Positions 45,798 to 53,830 of a stretch of 64,000 nucleotides of DNA are shown piece after piece. The notes under the pieces were generated by a model. That model searched no databases. It was not told where the DNA came from and saw only the letters and a program-made list of their open reading frames with translations. The position numbers and the translations under genes are program-made. Numbering within the stretch: position 1 is the stretch's first letter; each line of letters opens with the position of its first letter. The stretch lies in the NCBI RefSeq assembly GCF_003575965.1, contig NZ_QWJJ01000015.1, positions 80,459-144,458 of the forward strand, read 5' to 3'. Source of the stretch: Pseudooceanicola sediminis. GTDB lineage: Bacteria > Pseudomonadota > Alphaproteobacteria > Rhodobacterales > Rhodobacteraceae.

Positions 45798-47024
45798 ATG
45801 GATACCCCCACCAAGCCCGTCCTGAAGGACAAGGATCGCCCGAACATGTCCAGCTTTGCCTGGGAGGACCCGTTCCTGCTGGAGGATCAGCTGGAAGAGG
45901 AAGAGCGGATGATCCGCGATTCGGCCAACCAGTTCGCGCAAGGTACCCTCGCCGCCAAGGTCGACAAGATGTACCTGGACGAAGGCATCGACCCCGACAT
46001 CTTTCGCGAAATGGGCGAAGTCGGCCTGCTGGGCGTCACGGTGCCCGAGCAATACGGCGGGATCGGTGCCGGCTACGTCAGCTACGGTCTTGTCGCGCGC
46101 GAGGTGGAGCGGGTCGATTCGGGCTACCGCTCGATGATGTCGGTGCAAAGCTCTCTCGTGATGTACCCGATCTATGCCTATGGCAGCGAAGAGCAGCGTA
46201 TGAAGTACCTGCCGAAACTGGCCAGCGGCGAATGGATCGGCTGTTTCGGCCTGACCGAGCCGGATGCCGGGTCGGACCCCGCCGGGATGAAGACCCGCGC
46301 CATCAAGACCGAGGGCGGCTATCGCCTGGTCGGGTCGAAAATGTGGATTTCCAACGCGCCGATCGCGGATGTCTTCGTCGTCTGGGCAAAGTCGGAGGCA
46401 CATGACGGTGCGATTCGCGGCTTTGTGCTGGAAAAGGGCATGAAGGGTCTGACGGCCCCGAAGATTGGCGGCAAACTGTCCTTGCGCGCCTCGATCACCG
46501 GCGAGATCGTCATGGATAACGTCGAAGTTGGCGAAGAGGCCCTGTTGCCGCATGTCAGTGGTTTGAAAGGCCCCTTCGGCTGTCTGAACCGCGCCCGCTA
46601 TGGCATCGCCTGGGGCGTCATGGGGGCTGCCGAGGATTGCTGGTTCGGTGCGCGCAACTATGGAATGGACCGCAAGCAGTTCGGCAAGCCGCTGGCCCAG
46701 ATGCAGTTGTTCCAGAAGAAGCTGGCGGACATGCAGACCGAGATTTCGCTGGGCCTTCAGGCGGCGCTGCGGGTGGGACGACTGTTCGACAAGGCGATGG
46801 CCGCACCCGAGATGGTGTCGATGATCAAGCGCAACAACTGTGGCAAGGCGCTGGATATCGCCCGTATGGCCCGCGACATGCACGGCGGCAACGGCATCCA
46901 GATCGAATACAAGGTGATGCGCCATGCGGCCAACCTTGAGACGGTGAACACCTACGAGGGCACGCATGATGTACATGCGTTGATCCTGGGCCGGGCGCAG
47001 ACCGGTTTGCAGGCGTTTTTCTGA
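45798..47024 (+). CDS. gcdH: Glutaryl-CoA dehydrogenase
   Basis: 408 residues of the acyl-CoA dehydrogenase fold. [20 protein letters not shown] is the GcdH-type start, [18 protein letters not shown] the FAD/substrate signature, and [15 protein letters not shown] carries the catalytic Glu. It oxidises and decarboxylates glutaryl-CoA to crotonyl-CoA in lysine and tryptophan breakdown. The ATG at 45798 has GGAGA upstream. It is controlled, by inference, by the divergent LysR protein. A terminator follows. Confidence 0.92.
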   Translation: MDTPTKPVLKDKDRPNMSSFAWEDPFLLEDQLEEEERMIRDSANQFAQGTLAAKVDKMYLDEGIDPDIFREMGEVGLLGVTVPEQYGGIGAGYVSYGLVAREVERVDSGYRSMMSVQSSLVMYPIYAYGSEEQRMKYLPKLASGEWIGCFGLTEPDAGSDPAGMKTRAIKTEGGYRLVGSKMWISNAPIADVFVVWAKSEAHDGAIRGFVLEKGMKGLTAPKIGGKLSLRASITGEIVMDNVEVGEEALLPHVSGLKGPFGCLNRARYGIAWGVMGAAEDCWFGARNYGMDRKQFGKPLAQMQLFQKKLADMQTEISLGLQAALRVGRLFDKAMAAPEMVSMIKRNNCGKALDIARMARDMHGGNGIQIEYKVMRHAANLETVNTYEGTHDVHALILGRAQTGLQAFF

Positions 47025-47053
47025 GAACTCTTCTGGAAGAGTGCGTTTTGCAG

Positions 47054-47080
47054 CGGCCCGGGCGATGTCCGGGCCGTTTT
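47054..47080 (+). terminator. Intrinsic terminator of gcdH
   Basis: CGGCCCGG (47054-47061) pairs with CCGGGCCG (47069-47076), followed by TTTT. Confidence 0.85.
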
Positions 47081-47093
47081 GCGTCTTGCGGCT

Positions 47094-47136
47094 GGAGGAG
47101 GCCTCCGGCGGGGGTATTTATCGCCAGATGACAGGG
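47094..47136 (+). repeat. Intergenic palindrome, GGGGTATTT..CCAGATGA type, after gcdH
   Basis: GGAGGAGGCCTCCGGCGGGG then GTATTTATCGCCAGATGACA. The hairpin arm is shorter than in the copies at 22913 and 39166. Confidence 0.6.
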
Positions 47137-47142
47137 GGAGGG

Positions 47143-47460
47143 GTGCGTGAGATGCTGCGCCACCGCGCGATTGCGATCGCGGAGGTCGAGCGGGCGCGGG
47201 CGTTTGATGCGCCGCTTTGGCGGACGCGTTGCTGGTATGACGCGCGTCGTGGCGTGGGCCTGTTTCGGGGGGAGAGGGCGTGGAGCGTGGTTTTCCTGTC
47301 CCGGCTATCCGGAGGGCCTGGCCGAGGCGGGCAAGGGGCGGGATGTCACGAATAGTCGGATGTGCGCCCGCAGCATGGGGTCGCGGTCCGTGACGCCTGT
47401 ATCCGTGATCGAGAGGCCAATACGATCTGCGCTGCCCGCGATGCGCCGGGGGCGTCTGTT
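47143..47460 (+). pseudogene. Possible decayed small gene after gcdH
   Basis: From 47143 or the ATG at 47152 a frame reads MLRHRAIAIAEVERARAFDA and on through WRTRCWYDARRGVGLFRGERAW, which looks coding, then turns into low-quality Gly/Arg sequence and stops at 47355. A neighbouring frame then gives PGYPEGLAEAGKGRDVTNSR, again protein-like. This would fit a frameshift near 47285-47300. No family is recognised and there is no strong ribosome site, so an untranslated remnant is as likely as a gene. The rest of the 47081-47521 interval holds a palindrome and the ctpA terminator. Confidence 0.25.
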
Positions 47461-47468
47461 CAGGTGAA

Positions 47469-47498
47469 CAAACCCCGTGCCGGGACGGGCACGGGGGT
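47469..47498 (-). terminator. Probable terminator of the gpmI-envC-ctpA transcript
   Basis: On the minus strand CCCCGTGCC (47496-47488) pairs with GGCACGGGG (47481-47473), followed by TTTG. It is 24 bp beyond the ctpA stop. Confidence 0.6.
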
Positions 47499-47521
47499 TG
47501 TTTCGGGGCAGGCGGCGTTGC

Positions 47522-48910
47522 TCAGGGTTTGACCGACGCTTCGTCGGAGGCCGGGGTGGCGGTGACGCTGTATTGCGGTCCGAGTGCCGAGAGGCCCTTG
47601 AGGATATCGATCGCGTAGGCGAGCTGGTAATCCTCGGTTCGCAGCTTGGCGGCTTCCTCGGCCTTGGCGCGTTCTTCCTCGATCTTCTTGATCTCGTCCT
47701 CGGAGAGCGAATCGTTGTCCAGCGTGCCGCGCAGGTCCGCCTCGGAGCGCATGGCGCGGGCCGGGGTGTCGTCTTCCTCGGGGGGGGCGTTGGGGTCGGT
47801 GCGGGGCTGTTCGACGACGATGTCGGGCGAGACGCCGAGGTTCTGGATCGAGCGCCCCGACGGCGTGTAGTAGCGTGCGGTGGTCAGCCGGATCGAGCCG
47901 TCGCCGCGCAGGGGCATCACCGTCTGGACCGAGCCCTTGCCGAAGGACTTGGTGCCCACGACGATGGCGCGGCGGTGATCCTGCAAGGCGCCCGCGACGA
48001 TTTCGGAGGCCGAGGCGGACCCGCCGTTGATCAGCACGACGATGGGCTTGCCGTCGATCATATCCCCCGCTTCGGCGTTGTAGCGGTCGCCCTCGCCGGG
48101 GTTGCGGCCGCGGGTCGAGACGATTTCGCCCTTGTCGAGGAAGGCGTCGGAGACCTTGATCGCCTGCACCAGCAGGCCACCGGGGTTGTTGCGCAGGTCG
48201 ACGACGACGCCGTTGATCCTGTCGATGCCGCCGGCCGCGTCGATCTGTTCCTTCAGCCCTGCTTCGAGGTTGGGAAAGGTCTGGTCGTTGAAGGCGCTGA
48301 TGCGCAGAACCACGGTATTGCCTTCGGTCCGGGCGCGCACCGCCGTCAGCTTGATCGTGTCACGCACGATGGTGATGTCGAAGGGTTCGGCCTCGCCCTC
48401 GCGCACGATGGTGACGACGATTTCGGACCCGACCGGGCCGCGCATCATCTTGACCGCATCGTCCAGTGTCAGGCCCAGCAGGCTTTCGCCATCGACATGG
48501 GTGATGAAGTCGCCCGCCTCGACGCCGGCGATGGCCGCCGGGGTGTCATCCATCGGCGAGACGACCTTGACGAAGCCGTCCTCCTGCGTGACCTCGATGC
48601 CGAGGCCGCCGAATTCGCCGCGCGTCTGCACGCGCAGGTCCGCGGCCTCTTCCGGGGGGTGGTAGCTGGAGTGCGGATCGAGAGAGGTCAGCATTCCCGA
48701 GATCGCGGCTTCGATCAGTTTCTTGGAATCGACGGGTTCGACGTATTGGCTGCGGATCCGCTCGAAGACGTCGCCGAAAAGGTCCAGCTGCTCGTAGACA
48801 TTGGCGTCGTCGGATTTGTCCTGCGCGAGCAGCGGAGGGGCGAGCTGCGTCGTGGCGACAACCGCGACGGTCATGCCGGCGATTGCTGCCATGGCGAATT
48901 TCTTCATCAT
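47522..48910 (-). CDS. ctpA: Carboxyl-terminal processing protease (S41, CtpA)
   Basis: 462 residues. A signal peptide or anchor (about 1-27) precedes a PDZ domain (about 75-160, FVKVVSPMDDTPAAIAGVEAGD). The S41 core has catalytic Ser in GGSASASEIVAGAL and Lys in GTKSFGKGSVQT. The enzyme trims C-termini of periplasmic proteins, including cell-wall hydrolase factors in some bacteria. Its ATG overlaps the envC stop by four bases. Being coupled to an EnvC-like activator suggests a joint role in peptidoglycan remodelling (inference). Confidence 0.94.
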   Translation of the reverse strand: MMKKFAMAAIAGMTVAVVATTQLAPPLLAQDKSDDANVYEQLDLFGDVFERIRSQYVEPVDSKKLIEAAISGMLTSLDPHSSYHPPEEAADLRVQTRGEFGGLGIEVTQEDGFVKVVSPMDDTPAAIAGVEAGDFITHVDGESLLGLTLDDAVKMMRGPVGSEIVVTIVREGEAEPFDITIVRDTIKLTAVRARTEGNTVVLRISAFNDQTFPNLEAGLKEQIDAAGGIDRINGVVVDLRNNPGGLLVQAIKVSDAFLDKGEIVSTRGRNPGEGDRYNAEAGDMIDGKPIVVLINGGSASASEIVAGALQDHRRAIVVGTKSFGKGSVQTVMPLRGDGSIRLTTARYYTPSGRSIQNLGVSPDIVVEQPRTDPNAPPEEDDTPARAMRSEADLRGTLDNDSLSEDEIKKIEEERAKAEEAAKLRTEDYQLAYAIDILKGLSALGPQYSVTATPASDEASVKP

Positions 48911-50097
48911 TGCGTATCCTTCGTGAGTTCGAACCAGGTTTCGGGGTCTTGCGGTTCGTTTCCCTGCCTGACCTCTATATAAAGCGTTTCCGGGCGGTCA
49001 CCGCCAGAGCCGTCTTGCGCCTGTGCCACAATCGCGCCCGCAGCGGGGTCGTTGCCCCCCATCAGGCCGATTGGCGCGCCGGCGGGCAGGACTTCGCCGA
49101 TCTTTCCATAAACCGTATCCAGTCCGGCAAGCACGAAGAGTATGCCCGATTGCGGTTCAAGTATCATCACGTTTCCGTAGTCCAGCAGGGGACCGAGATA
49201 GCGCAGGGTCGCCGCCGTCGGCGTGGTCACCAGCGCGCGGGGGCGGGTAGCCAGAACCAGCCCGGGGCGGGTGATCCCGGCGGCGTCGCTGTCGCCCGCG
49301 CGGCGCAGCACACGTCCCTGCACCGGCAGGGGAATATGCCCCTTGTCTATGTGCAGCTCGGGCAGGGCGGGATCTGCCCCGGCGCTATCATCCGCGATAT
49401 CGGGCAGGCTGGCGGCAAAATCGCGCAGGGTTTCGGTGGTGGCGATCAACAGCTGCGTCTTCATCGGGTCCGCGGTAAAGCGGCGCGGCAGATCGGTGCG
49501 TTCCGACACGGCCTGCGACAGGTCGGTGCGGGCCTGCTGCATGCCGGCAAGGGCGCGCGCCAGCTGATCGGCGGCGCCTTGCTGGATGGTGCGCAGGTCC
49601 TTCGCCTCGGCCAGTCGCTGGCCCAGGGCCACGGCCCTGTCGCTGAGGGCAGGTGCGGCCTTGGCCATCAGCATGCCCGACCGGGCGGTGCCGATGGGGC
49701 CGGAGGGATGCAGCATCAGCACCGGCGCGGGTTCGAGGGACAGGGTTTGCAGCACCGCCAGAAGGGCCGCGATCTCGTCCCGCTGGGCGTCGAATTCACG
49801 CTGCAAGCTGGCCTCTCGCAGGGCGGCCTCGCGCAGGCTCTGGCGCATCGCGGACAGGCCTTTTTCGTAGGCGCGGATGGCGTCGGTCAGGGCCGCTGTC
49901 CGGTCGCTTGCCCGAGCGGCGCTGTCCAGCGCCCGCGAGGCCGCATCCAGATCGTCCGCCGCGGCGCGGGCCTGCGTCGCCACGTCTTGCGTCGCCACGT
50001 TCTGCGGCATTTCCTGCGCAGATGTGCCCTGCGCAAATGCGAGCGCCACCGCAAGCAGGGTGGCGGTGCGCAGGGGGGCCAGTCGCCCCGAGATCAT
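48907..50097 (-). CDS. EnvC-like murein hydrolase activator with degenerate LytM domain
   Basis: 396 residues. A signal peptide (about 8-27, ending GTSAQ) leads to a long coiled-coil (about 45-240) and a C-terminal M23/LytM domain. In that domain the usual zinc-ligand region reads FVLAGLDTVYGK instead of LYAHL, so the His is missing and the domain is probably inactive, as in EnvC proteins that activate amidases. The ATG at 50097 overlaps the gpmI stop by four bases, and its own stop overlaps ctpA, making a coupled gpmI-envC-ctpA set. Confidence 0.85.
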   Translation of the reverse strand: MISGRLAPLRTATLLAVALAFAQGTSAQEMPQNVATQDVATQARAAADDLDAASRALDSAARASDRTAALTDAIRAYEKGLSAMRQSLREAALREASLQREFDAQRDEIAALLAVLQTLSLEPAPVLMLHPSGPIGTARSGMLMAKAAPALSDRAVALGQRLAEAKDLRTIQQGAADQLARALAGMQQARTDLSQAVSERTDLPRRFTADPMKTQLLIATTETLRDFAASLPDIADDSAGADPALPELHIDKGHIPLPVQGRVLRRAGDSDAAGITRPGLVLATRPRALVTTPTAATLRYLGPLLDYGNVMILEPQSGILFVLAGLDTVYGKIGEVLPAGAPIGLMGGNDPAAGAIVAQAQDGSGGDRPETLYIEVRQGNEPQDPETWFELTKDTQ

Positions 50098-51611
50098 TCG
50101 ATCAGGCTTTCCCCGGTCATTTCGGCCGGTTTTTCCAGCCCCATCAGCTGTAGCAGCGTCGGCGCGATATCGGCGAGGCGACCGGAGCGCAGCGCGGCCC
50201 CTTCGGGCCCGCCGATCAGGGCGACGGGGACGAGGTTGGTGGTATGGGCGGTATGTGGCCCGCCGGTGACGGGGTCGACCATCACCTCGCAATTGCCGTG
50301 ATCGGCGGTCAGCAGCATCGCGCCACCGGCCTTTTGCAGCGCGGCCACGACGCGGGCCAGCCCCTTGTCGACGGCGGCACAGGCCGCCATGGCGGCTTGC
50401 AGGTCACCGGTGTGGCCGACCATGTCGGGGTTGGCGTAATTGGTGATGATCAGGTCATAGCCCTGTTCGATCGCGGTGACGAAGTGGTCCGTCACCTCGA
50501 CCGAGGACATCTCGGGTTGCATGTCGTAGGTCGCGACCTTGGGCGAAAGCGGCATGAAGCGGTCTTCGCCGTCCTTCTGCACCTCGACGCCACCATCAAG
50601 GAAGAAGGTCACATGGGGGTATTTTTCGGTTTCGGCCAGCCGGAACTGGGTCTTGTGGTGCGCCGCGACCCACTGGCCGAGGGTGTTGACGATCTTTTGC
50701 TTGGGGTAGCAAGTGGTCATGTAGGTCGAGTGATCGGTGGAATATTCGACCATGCCCAGCAGCGCCGCCCATTTCGGACGCGGGCCGGTGTCGAAGCCAT
50801 CGAAATCGGGTTTGCCGATGGCGGCAAGGATCTCTCGGGCGCGGTCGGCCCGGAAGTTCAGGCAGAAAAAGCCGTCACCGTCCCGTGCGCCGCCGAAATC
50901 ACCGATCACGGTGGGCAGGATGAATTCATCGACCTTGCCCGCCGCATAGCTCTGTTCGATGGCCTGCTCGGGTGTGGCGGCGGTTTCACCGCGTGCGTTG
51001 ACCATGGCGTCATAGGCCAAGTGCACGCGATCCCAGCGATTGTCGCGGTCCATCGCGTAGTAGCGCCCCGAGAGGGTGGCGATGCGGGCCGTGTCGGGCA
51101 GGGCCGCGCCCAGTTCCTCAAGGAAGCCGAGCGCGGATCGCGGGGCGACGTCGCGGCCGTCGGTGATTGCGTGAAGGGCGACGGGAACACCGGCGCCGGT
51201 GATCGCCTGCACGGCCGCGATGATATGCGGCAGGGACCCATGCACGCCACCGTCCGAGACGAGGCCCATGACGTGGGCGGTGCCGCCGGTGCCCTTGAGC
51301 GTCGCGATCATGTCGTTGAGAGAGGCATTTTCCGCGAAGGAGCCGTCTTCGATCGCCAGGTCGATCTGGCCCAGGTCCATGGCCACGACGCGACCCGCGC
51401 CGATATTGGTGTGGCCGACCTCGGAGTTGCCCATCTGGCCTTTCGGCAGGCCGACATCGGGGCCGTGGGTGATCAGCGTCGCGGTCGGGCAGGTGGCCAT
51501 GATGTGGTCATAGGTCGGGGTGTCGGCCAGGGCCGGGGCGTTTGCCTCGGTCGTGTCGCTGAGCCCCCAGCCATCGAGGATGCACAGGACGACGGGTTTG
51601 GGAATGCGCAT
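50094..51611 (-). CDS. gpmI: 2,3-bisphosphoglycerate-independent phosphoglycerate mutase
   Basis: 505 residues, the usual length. PVVLCILDGWGLSD starts the phosphatase fold with a metal-binding Asp, the nucleophile Ser is in GNSEVGHTNIGAGR, and HGVHGSLPH-like and TADHGNCE motifs bind the two metals. It interconverts 3- and 2-phosphoglycerate in glycolysis and gluconeogenesis. It is first of the overlapping gpmI-envC-ctpA group. A CAGGGAAA-type palindrome lies between its start and rlmH. Confidence 0.96.
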   Translation of the reverse strand: MRIPKPVVLCILDGWGLSDTTEANAPALADTPTYDHIMATCPTATLITHGPDVGLPKGQMGNSEVGHTNIGAGRVVAMDLGQIDLAIEDGSFAENASLNDMIATLKGTGGTAHVMGLVSDGGVHGSLPHIIAAVQAITGAGVPVALHAITDGRDVAPRSALGFLEELGAALPDTARIATLSGRYYAMDRDNRWDRVHLAYDAMVNARGETAATPEQAIEQSYAAGKVDEFILPTVIGDFGGARDGDGFFCLNFRADRAREILAAIGKPDFDGFDTGPRPKWAALLGMVEYSTDHSTYMTTCYPKQKIVNTLGQWVAAHHKTQFRLAETEKYPHVTFFLDGGVEVQKDGEDRFMPLSPKVATYDMQPEMSSVEVTDHFVTAIEQGYDLIITNYANPDMVGHTGDLQAAMAACAAVDKGLARVVAALQKAGGAMLLTADHGNCEVMVDPVTGGPHTAHTTNLVPVALIGGPEGAALRSGRLADIAPTLLQLMGLEKPAEMTGESLIE

Positions 51612-51727
51612 CTGATCTGATCCTTTGCCTGTTTCAGGGCCGTTCTAGCGGGTTGCAGGGGCAGGGTGAACCGGGTTCGCGCAAACCGGGCCCAAAGTGG
51701 CGGGTTCTGCGGGGATGGGGTCACAAA

Positions 51728-51788
51728 GGGGGCGCTGCCCCCATCCGCCTGCGGCGGATTCCCCCGGGATACTTGGACCAGGGAAACG
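51728..51788 (+). repeat. Intergenic palindrome, GGGATACTT..CAGGGAAA variant, between rlmH and gpmI
   Basis: GGGGGC-GCT-GCCCCC hairpin, a second palindrome ATCCGCC-TGC-GGCGGAT, then CCCGGGATACTTGGACCAGG followed by GAAACG. It has the hairpin of the CCAGATGA type and the tail of the CAGGGAAA type. Confidence 0.65.
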
Positions 51789-51789
51789 A

Positions 51790-52260
51790 TTATTCGCGAT
51801 GGTACGGGGCGCCTGCGAGAATCGTCGTGGCGCGGTAGAGCTGTTCGGCCAGCATCGTGCGGGCCAGCATATGCGGCCAGACCATCTTGCCAAAGGACAG
51901 GACCAGGTCGGCGCGGGCGCGCAGGCCCGGGTCGAGCCCGTCGGCGCCGCCGATCAGGAAGGCGGCGTCGCGGATGCCGTCATCGCGCCATCGGCCAAGC
52001 TGGTTTGCGAAGTCGGGGGAGGTGAGGAGCTTGCCGCGTTCGTCCATCGCCACGATGGCGGCACCGTCGGGGATCATCCGGGTCAGCAGGGCGGCTTCGG
52101 CGGACATGCCGCCACCCTTCTTGTCCTCGGCTTCGGAGACCGAGGCGGGGCCCAGTCCCAAGGCGCGTCCGGTCTTGCCGGCGCGATCCAGGTAGTCGTC
52201 GATCAGCGCCTTTTCAGGCCCGGAGCGGAGCCGGCCGATGGCGCAGACATGCAGCTTCAT
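51790..52260 (-). CDS. rlmH: 23S rRNA (pseudouridine1915-N3)-methyltransferase RlmH
   Basis: 156 residues of the SPOUT fold. MKLHVCAIGRLRSGPEKAL is the usual start, and GGADGLDP with LSFGKMVWPHMLARTMLAEQ forms the SAM-binding knot. The final LYRATTILAGAPYHRE is the conserved RlmH C-terminus. It methylates pseudouridine 1915 of 23S rRNA on the 70S ribosome. It is 16 bases after rsfS. Confidence 0.96.
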   Translation of the reverse strand: MKLHVCAIGRLRSGPEKALIDDYLDRAGKTGRALGLGPASVSEAEDKKGGGMSAEAALLTRMIPDGAAIVAMDERGKLLTSPDFANQLGRWRDDGIRDAAFLIGGADGLDPGLRARADLVLSFGKMVWPHMLARTMLAEQLYRATTILAGAPYHRE

Positions 52261-52276
52261 GAGGGGGCTGCCGGAC

Positions 52277-52639
52277 TCAGGCGGACGGGGCCGCGCTGCC
52301 CGGTTGCAGCCACATCTTTTCGAGCTGGTAGAATTCGCGCACTTCGGGGCGGAAGACATGGACGATGATGTCGCCGGTGTCGATCAGCACCCAATCGCCG
52401 GTTTCCTTGCCTTCGATCTTGGCCGTGCGACCCGAGGCGTGCTTGAGACGTTCGGACAGCTTGTCGGCAATCGAGGAGACCTGCCGCGAGGAGCGGCCGG
52501 AGCAGACGATCATGTAGTCCCCGATCGACGATTTCCCGGCGAGGTCGATCGTGACGATCTCCTCGGCCTTGTCGTCGTCCAGCGATTGCAGGATGAGGTC
52601 GAGCTGGTCCTTGGACGAGAGCTCTTTCGGAGCCGTCAT
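52277..52639 (-). CDS. rsfS: Ribosome silencing factor RsfS
   Basis: 120 residues. LDDDKAEEIVTIDLAGKSSIGDY and IVCSGRSSRQVSSIADKL are the RsfS/Iojap core, followed by GDWVLIDTGDIIVHVF. RsfS binds L14 on the large subunit and blocks subunit joining under starvation. The ATG at 52639 has AAGGGG about eight bases upstream. It is paired with rlmH, a common order. Confidence 0.95.
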   Translation of the reverse strand: MTAPKELSSKDQLDLILQSLDDDKAEEIVTIDLAGKSSIGDYMIVCSGRSSRQVSSIADKLSERLKHASGRTAKIEGKETGDWVLIDTGDIIVHVFRPEVREFYQLEKMWLQPGSAAPSA

Positions 52640-53108
52640 GAGCGTGGCCCCTTCATGCGCGGAGTGATCCGCAGTTGCGTCGAGTGACAGGACATAGTCC
52701 TCCCTGGCAGCGCACCGCCGGAACCCCGGTGCTGGGCATGGGGCCAAGATAGCAAGGCCGGGCGTTCATTTCAACGAAACGCGTACAATCGGTCGCACAC
52801 GGGCGCGCATTTGCGCGCGCGCAGGCCCGAGAGCGACGCCAGCGTACCTGTCCTGTAGCCGGTCCCGGCGCACCGGGCCTGGCCCTGGTGGGGCCGGTCG
52901 GCGGGTCGGGGCGGCGGGACGGGCAGCGCTGTCTGGCGGCATCTGGCGTGCGTTCGATCTGCGGCCTTTAAGGGGTCGCGGCGCGAATGGAAAGGCCCCG
53001 TGGCACCTGATTTTGCAAAACGCCCGGCATAAGGACCGGCATTTCGCAAAAGGGCCGGTCGCAGAAGGCCCGGCGCGGGCACCGCATTGGCGGTGCCGGG
53101 CGGATGCC
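52640..53108. other. Interval between rsfS and the flavin reductase gene
   Basis: About 470 bp with no credible gene. It must hold the rsfS promoter near 52640-52790. Inverted repeats rich in GCGCGC (52800-52825) and CCGGC (53020-53060) are present; the latter could end the reductase transcript. No dispersed element of the types found elsewhere in the window is visible. Confidence 0.5.
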
Positions 53109-53780
53109 CTACCAACCCTCTTCGGTGATGATCCGGTCGGCCTTGGCGCCCAGGGCCTTGAGGGCGTCGCGCACGTCATCGACGAAATCCCCGGGCCCGC
53201 AGAGATAGAACCGCTGGCTGAAGTCGTCGATCACCCCGGCCAGGAAGGCCTGGTCGACGCGGGCGCGGCGCACCGTCTTGCCCGGTTCGTCCGTCACGGT
53301 AAACACCGTTTCGAGATCGCGCATCGCCTCCCATTCCTCGCGCAGGATGATGTCGGCCTCCGACTTGTTGGTGTAGATCAGCCGGCAGCCCTTCAGCGTC
53401 CCCGCCTGCATCCGGTGGCGCAGGATCGGGATGAAGGGTGTCAGCCCGGCCCCGGCGGCGATGAAGGTGCCCGGCCCCGCGTCGCTGATCGCGCCGAAGG
53501 GGTCGACGATCTCGACCGACTGGCCCGGCTTCAGCGCGCCCAGCTGCTCCGTCACGCCGTCATGAGAGGGATAGGACTTGATCACGAACTCGAGCGTGGA
53601 ATCCTCGGGTTGCGAGGTAAAGGTGAAGGGGCGGCCTTCGTCCTGCCACGCGGGATCTTCCAGTGACAATTCGGTCGCCTGGCCCGGGGTGAACTCTACC
53701 CCCTCGGGCCGGGTAAAGACGTATTGGTTCACGTCATGCGTCAGACTGGTTTTCTCTTTCAGGGTCAGCTTGTGGGCCAT
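53109..53780 (-). CDS. FAD-dependent ferredoxin/flavodoxin reductase-like oxidoreductase
   Basis: 223 residues. RPFTFTS (FAD-binding RxxT/S box), GAGLTPFIPILR (NAD(P) loop) and CGPGDFVDDVRDAL are the FNR-superfamily motifs. No iron-sulphur domain is fused, so it should pass electrons between NAD(P)H and a separate carrier. The ATG at 53780 has AAGGAGG eight to ten bases upstream, a strong site. It lies about 50 bp after the MscS gene on the same strand. Confidence 0.88.
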   Translation of the reverse strand: MAHKLTLKEKTSLTHDVNQYVFTRPEGVEFTPGQATELSLEDPAWQDEGRPFTFTSQPEDSTLEFVIKSYPSHDGVTEQLGALKPGQSVEIVDPFGAISDAGPGTFIAAGAGLTPFIPILRHRMQAGTLKGCRLIYTNKSEADIILREEWEAMRDLETVFTVTDEPGKTVRRARVDQAFLAGVIDDFSQRFYLCGPGDFVDDVRDALKALGAKADRIITEEGW

Positions 53781-53830
53781 GATGGAGACCTCCTTTCGCA
53801 ACAAACACGCTGCGGCGCGGTGGGGTTCCC

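Noticed and set aside
45790-45806. GATACCGATGGATACCC at the gcdH start as a periodic element
   Set aside because: The second unit lacks the final G and overlaps the start codon; spacing is not 11 bp with an ACGT end.
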